From Mesorhizobium hawassense (GTDB lineage: Bacteria; Pseudomonadota; Alphaproteobacteria; Rhizobiales; Rhizobiaceae), in assembly GCF_003289945.1 (NCBI RefSeq), contig NZ_QMBP01000019.1, forward strand, positions 1-64,000: DNA of 64,000 bases, given 5' to 3'. How positions within the stretch are numbered: the first letter of the stretch is position 1; each line of letters starts with the position of its first letter. The notes beneath the pieces were generated by a model. It ran no database searches. It was given only the letters and a program-made list of their open reading frames with translations, and was not told the origin of the DNA. Shown piece by piece: positions 60,164 to 64,000 of this stretch. Both the position numbers and the translations under genes were made by a program.

Positions 60164-63100
60164 TTAGCCGGCGTTGCGCCGGGCCTCCGTGTCCGAGCCG
60201 AGCCAGCGCTCGAGCTTTTCGAGCAGCGCCCGGGGACTGATCGGCTTCGGCAGGTAATCGTCCATGCCGGCTTCCAGGCAGCGTTCGCGGTCGCCCTTCA
60301 GCGCGTGCGCGGTGACGCCGACGATCGGCACATGCGTGCCCATGTCCTGCTCGAGCTTGCGAATGGCCCCGGTCGCCTCCAGCCCGTTCATCTCCGGCAT
60401 CGACACATCCATCAGGATCATGCGCGGATTGAGCTTGCCGAAAGCATCGAGCGCCTTGCGGCCGTTGCCGACGATCTCGAAGCGATAGCCGGTCTCGCCC
60501 AGGATCTGGGTGAACACCAGCTGGTTTACCTCATTGTCCTCGGCGACGAGGATGTCTAGCCCGCGCTCCGCATCGGTGGGGCGCGGACGCGCGCGCGCCG
60601 GCGGCGGCTGCAGCACGGCGCGGTCCGATGCCGCAACCGGCGCCAGCGTGCTCTGCGGCATGCCGGATCCGGTGGCCGGCTGCGCCCCGGCGCTGCTGTG
60701 GCGATGCCGCTGGATGGTCGCGACGAGCGTTTCCAAGAGGATGGAGGAGCGCGCCGGCTTGATGAGCTGCGCATCGATGCCGAGGTCGCGATAGGCCGTG
60801 TTGGCGAGCGACTGGTCGACCGAGGTCAGCATGACGATCGGCGTATGCGCGAGGCCCGCCGTGTTGCGCACGATGCGCGCCATCTCGGCGCCGGTCATGC
60901 CGGGCATCTGGTAGTCGAGCACGACGCAATCGACCGGCACGCCATAGGCGGCGGCGGCAATCAGCACCTTCAACCCTTCGGCGCCGCTTTCGGCCGCGCA
61001 GGCATCGAAGGTCCACGACGCCATCTGCTCGCTCAGGATCGAGCGGTTGACGGCATTGTCGTCGACGATGAGCACGCGCGCGCCAGTGACGTCGACCGGC
61101 GTGATGCGCTGCCCGCCCTGCTCGGCCTTGGGCAGCGTGACGGCGAACCAGAAGGTCGACCCCTTGCCTTCGGCGCTGTCGACACCGATCTCGCCGCCCA
61201 TCATCTCGACCAGCCGCGAAGTGATGGCAAGGCCGAGCCCGGTGCCTTCGTGCCGCCTGGTCGAGGAGGTGTCGACCTGGCTGAACTTTTCGAACACCAG
61301 CTTCAGCTTGTCTTCCGGGATGCCGATGCCGGTGTCGGTGACCGATATGGTGAGCCTTGTTCCCGCCGGGATCCGCTCACCCGTCACGTCGACCAGCACA
61401 TGGCCTTCGTCGGTGAATTTCACGGCATTGCCGAGCAGGTTGGTGACGATCTGCCTTATGCGGCCGACATCGCCGACGAACTGGCCGTCGAGTCCCGGCT
61501 GAACGCGGACGATGAGCTCGAGGTCCTTCTCCTTGGCGCGCGTCGATACCAGCGTCGCCACATCCTCGATCGCCTCGGCCAGATTGAAGGGCGCCGGGTC
61601 GAGCACCATCTGGCCGGCGTCGATCTTGGAGAAGTCGAGAATGTCGTTGATGATCGTGAGCAGCGCGTTGCCGGATTTGACGATGATGTCGGTGAACGTC
61701 TTCTGCTTCGGATCGAGATCGGATTTGGCAAGCAGTTCCGCCATTCCAAGGACCCCGTTCATCGGCGTGCGAATCTCGTGGCTCATATTGGCGAGGAACT
61801 CCGACTTGGCCCGATCGGCGAGCACGGCGCGCCGGCGCGCTTCGGTGAGCTCGGTCTCGCGCTGCTTGAGCTCGGTGATGTCGGTGGTGGAGCCGATGAG
61901 ATAGAGCGAGCCATCGGAAGCGATCATCGCGCCCTTGCGCGCGAACTGATGGCGAACGCTGCCGTCGGGCATCCTCACCGTCTCTTCGATCTCCTGCGTC
62001 TCGCCGGTGCGCAGCACGGCAAGGTCGCCGGCGACGAAGGCTTCGCCGTCCGCGCCGAAAATCTCGACGTCGGTCTTGCCGACCGCCTGTTCCTGGCTGA
62101 AGCCGGTGAGATCGCACCAGCCCTTGTTGACGTAGAATTGCCTGAGATCCGAACGCTTGGCGTAGATCGACACCGGCACGTTGTCGATGAGGCTGCGGAA
62201 CACCTCGTTCTCGCTCATGCTTTCCTTGAGCGCCTGTTCGCGCGCCTTGACGTCGGTGATGTCGGTGCTGGAGCCGACCAGGTGCACCGAGCCGTCGGTC
62301 GCCACCAGCCGGCTCTTGCGCGTCATCAATTGCCGCACCGTGCCGTCGCGGCTGGTAACGGCCTCCTCGACCTCGCGTCCCGCGCCAGTTGCCACGACTT
62401 CCGTGTCGTCATTGCTGAAGCCATCCGCCTCGTTGCCGGCGAAAAGCTCGCGATCCGTCTTGCCGATCACGTCTTCCTTGGTCAGGCCGGTCAGCGCGCA
62501 CCAGGCCTTGTTGACGAATTCGATGGCGAGGTCGTCGGCCTTGATGAAGGCGGCGACCGGCAATTCGTCCATGACATGCCGATAGAGGTCGATCTGGCGC
62601 ATCGAGTCGCGCAGCGCCTTCTCGCGCACCTTGATGTCGGTGATGTCGACGCGCACGCCAATGAACGTGCCATCGTCGGTGCGCATGTCGTAGACCTGGT
62701 ACCAGCGCCCATCCGGATTGAGGCGCTCGTAGCAAGAGTTCGGCAAACGATACCGGCCGAGCATGGCATCAAGCCAGCGCTCGGTGTCGGCGCCATACAG
62801 ACTGTCGATCTCGCTGTCGCCGCTGGAGCGGAAATAGCCGACGGAATGGCCGAGAGCCAATGCCTCTCGAAAAGTGCTGCCCGGCTGCCAGGCCGGCTTC
62901 AGCGCCGGCAGCGTGTCCTGCAGCTTGCGGTTGGCGAAGACGAAACGATCGTCACGATCGTAGATGATGACGGCGGCCGGCAGCGACTCAAGCACGGTGG
63001 CGAGGTTACGGCGCGCGTCCTCGGCTTCGCTCTCGCGCTGTTTCATGTCGGTGATATCGACATAGGAAATCAGCCTCTTGCCGCCGGCGAGCGGCGCCAG

Positions 63101-63520
63101 CGAAGCGATCAGCGTGCGACCGTCCTTGCGCGGCAACTGCCTTGAGCCCGCGGCGCCGGCCCGGATTTCGGCTTCGCGCTCGGCAACGTGGCCTTGCCAG
63201 GCCTGCTCCTCGCCGCCGAACGGATCGGCATCGCGGCTGGCTTCCATGAGATCGCGAAACGAGCAGCCTGGCGGAGCGCGCCGCGGATCGATCTTCCAGA
63301 AGTCGTAGAATGCCCGATTGACCACCTCCACCCGCAATTCGGCATCGAGAACGACGACGCCGATCGGCATCGAATCGACCATCAGGCTGAGATTGGCGAG
63401 CACCTGCGAAGTCCCGGCCATGTCGCGACCCTCACCGAGGGAGGCCGCGTTGCCGGGCATGTCCGCCTTGTTGAAATTCCGCGCGCCGTCCGCCCCGACA
63501 GTCCCGTCCGTATCCGCCAT
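60164..63520 (-). CDS. Multi-PAS hybrid histidine kinase with two receivers
   Basis: A 1118-residue sensor: about four successive PAS domains (near 50-165, 170-300, 305-430 and 430-555), HisKA with His581 in MSHEIRTPMNGVLGMAELL, HATPase, then receiver 1 (Asp869 in VVLDYQMPGMTG) and receiver 2 (Asp1038 in MILMDVSMPEMNG; Lys in YLPKPIS). The N-terminus has no membrane helix if ATG 63520 is used, with GGGGGTGGGA upstream; the ATG at 63682 would add two hydrophobic stretches but crosses a promoter-like AT-rich segment. Such BarA/LuxQ-like hybrids pass phosphate through an Hpt protein, none of which is in the window. Signal unknown. Confidence 0.82.
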   Translation of the reverse strand: MADTDGTVGADGARNFNKADMPGNAASLGEGRDMAGTSQVLANLSLMVDSMPIGVVVLDAELRVEVVNRAFYDFWKIDPRRAPPGCSFRDLMEASRDADPFGGEEQAWQGHVAEREAEIRAGAAGSRQLPRKDGRTLIASLAPLAGGKRLISYVDITDMKQRESEAEDARRNLATVLESLPAAVIIYDRDDRFVFANRKLQDTLPALKPAWQPGSTFREALALGHSVGYFRSSGDSEIDSLYGADTERWLDAMLGRYRLPNSCYERLNPDGRWYQVYDMRTDDGTFIGVRVDITDIKVREKALRDSMRQIDLYRHVMDELPVAAFIKADDLAIEFVNKAWCALTGLTKEDVIGKTDRELFAGNEADGFSNDDTEVVATGAGREVEEAVTSRDGTVRQLMTRKSRLVATDGSVHLVGSSTDITDVKAREQALKESMSENEVFRSLIDNVPVSIYAKRSDLRQFYVNKGWCDLTGFSQEQAVGKTDVEIFGADGEAFVAGDLAVLRTGETQEIEETVRMPDGSVRHQFARKGAMIASDGSLYLIGSTTDITELKQRETELTEARRRAVLADRAKSEFLANMSHEIRTPMNGVLGMAELLAKSDLDPKQKTFTDIIVKSGNALLTIINDILDFSKIDAGQMVLDPAPFNLAEAIEDVATLVSTRAKEKDLELIVRVQPGLDGQFVGDVGRIRQIVTNLLGNAVKFTDEGHVLVDVTGERIPAGTRLTISVTDTGIGIPEDKLKLVFEKFSQVDTSSTRRHEGTGLGLAITSRLVEMMGGEIGVDSAEGKGSTFWFAVTLPKAEQGGQRITPVDVTGARVLIVDDNAVNRSILSEQMASWTFDACAAESGAEGLKVLIAAAAYGVPVDCVVLDYQMPGMTGAEMARIVRNTAGLAHTPIVMLTSVDQSLANTAYRDLGIDAQLIKPARSSILLETLVATIQRHRHSSAGAQPATGSGMPQSTLAPVAASDRAVLQPPPARARPRPTDAERGLDILVAEDNEVNQLVFTQILGETGYRFEIVGNGRKALDAFGKLNPRMILMDVSMPEMNGLEATGAIRKLEQDMGTHVPIVGVTAHALKGDRERCLEAGMDDYLPKPISPRALLEKLERWLGSDTEARRNAG

Positions 63521-63718
63521 TCCCACCCCCAAGGCCGAACCGTGCCGGTCCGTCGGCGGAATGTGCCCGACAAGCATTAACGATCCGCTAACCATAATGA
63601 ATTGCAGCCACGCGCCGCCCAATGCCGTTGAGACGATCACGACCGCGGCGCCGGCTGCGCTAATCCGCCTGTTGGCGATCATGGGAACGACGCATATAAC
63701 GTGCCTGAGGTGTTGCTA

Positions 63719-64000
63719 ATGTTCGGTCGATTCGCGGCTTTTATCCTGTGTCCGGCGCTGCTTGCGGCGGGCGGCTGCGCGCGCAGCGACGACGGCACGG
63801 TGATCGTTCCGAGCCGGATGGACGTCAGGCGTGTCTGGGACCGGGCGCCGCCGGGAACGACCGCGTCGAGGCAGATCGCCTCGGACGTGTTTCCCTTGCC
63901 GCCGAGCCCGCCGGCGAGCCCTGCTGTCCGGCGCCATTCCAGCCCCGCTTCGCCGAGGCCGTCCTTCAGCCAGGATCTGCCTGATCCGTCTTCCGACGAG
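63719..64000 (+). CDS. Small lipoprotein, partial at window edge
   Basis: The frame opens at ATG 63719 (GAGG upstream) and is still open at the window end, 94 residues. The signal FAAFILCPALLAAGGC is a lipobox with the modified Cys at about residue 19, followed by ARSDDGTVIVPSRMDVRRVW and a Pro/Ser/Ala-rich tail. Divergent from the kinase gene. The function is unknown; the Pro-rich tail suggests an envelope linker region. Confidence 0.6.
   Translation, partial: MFGRFAAFILCPALLAAGGCARSDDGTVIVPSRMDVRRVWDRAPPGTTASRQIASDVFPLPPSPPASPAVRRHSSPASPRPSFSQDLPDPSSDE

Noticed and set aside
60698..63145. Plus-strand 815-codon open frame opposite the multi-PAS kinase
   Set aside because: Shadow of conserved PAS, HisKA and receiver domains; protein composition is unnatural.

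Overview
The window looks like a piece of a Mesorhizobium-type alphaproteobacterial (Rhizobiales) chromosome. This is inferred from high GC, a PhyR/NepR/EcfG stress system with GGAAC-N16-CGTT promoters, RIME-like intergenic palindromes, a rhizobial acetoacetate decarboxylase/patatin/3-hydroxybutyrate dehydrogenase group, and many HWE-type sensor kinases. No database search was run; family names come from motifs and remembered family sequences.

0-16 kb: the last part of an IS transposase at the left edge; a ketone-body/PHB module (bdhA divergent from adc-patatin); a PiT phosphate transporter; a TetR-controlled RND efflux pair; an L,D-transpeptidase; two divergent OmpR-like regulators (one with a degenerate receiver); and a GAF-PAS hybrid kinase.

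16.7-38 kb: a large accessory-looking catabolic region. It holds a Rieske oxygenase of the quaternary-ammonium type, a class III aminotransferase, a PotABC-like transporter with two tandem solute-binding proteins, a flavin amine oxidase, a BetI-like repressor, a methyltransferase broken by an in-frame TAG, two FAD oxidoreductases, a GcvT-like C1 transferase and a small protein. A dipeptidase, an mhqO/mhqD-like operon and a phosphonate-monoester-hydrolase-like enzyme follow. Three intergenic regions carry the palindrome TTGAAY-N4-RTTCAA, and a fourth carries a close variant. This suggests one BetI-like regulon for uptake and demethylation/deamination of an unidentified N-methylated amine. It is the best candidate here for an undescribed system.

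38-47 kb: a general stress response island. ecfG, nepR and phyR are surrounded by PRC-barrel, DUF883, holin-like, Crp/Fnr, DUF1328 and HWE kinase genes. Nine sites match GGAAC-N16/17-CGTT, each a short distance upstream of a start codon. 47.7-49.4 kb encodes a CHASE-domain HWE kinase.

49.5-54.3 kb: a xylose-type ABC transporter (xylF, xylH, single-domain ATPase) divergent from a ROK regulator. 54.5-59.7 kb: the pstSCAB-phoU-phoB operon with a three-repeat Pho box. 60.2-63.5 kb: a multi-PAS hybrid kinase with two receivers. The window ends inside a small lipoprotein gene.

No rRNA, tRNA or CRISPR array was seen. Repeats include three RIME-like palindromes, two copies of a ~140-bp palindromic element and a 7-bp tandem array at the end of the hydrolase gene.
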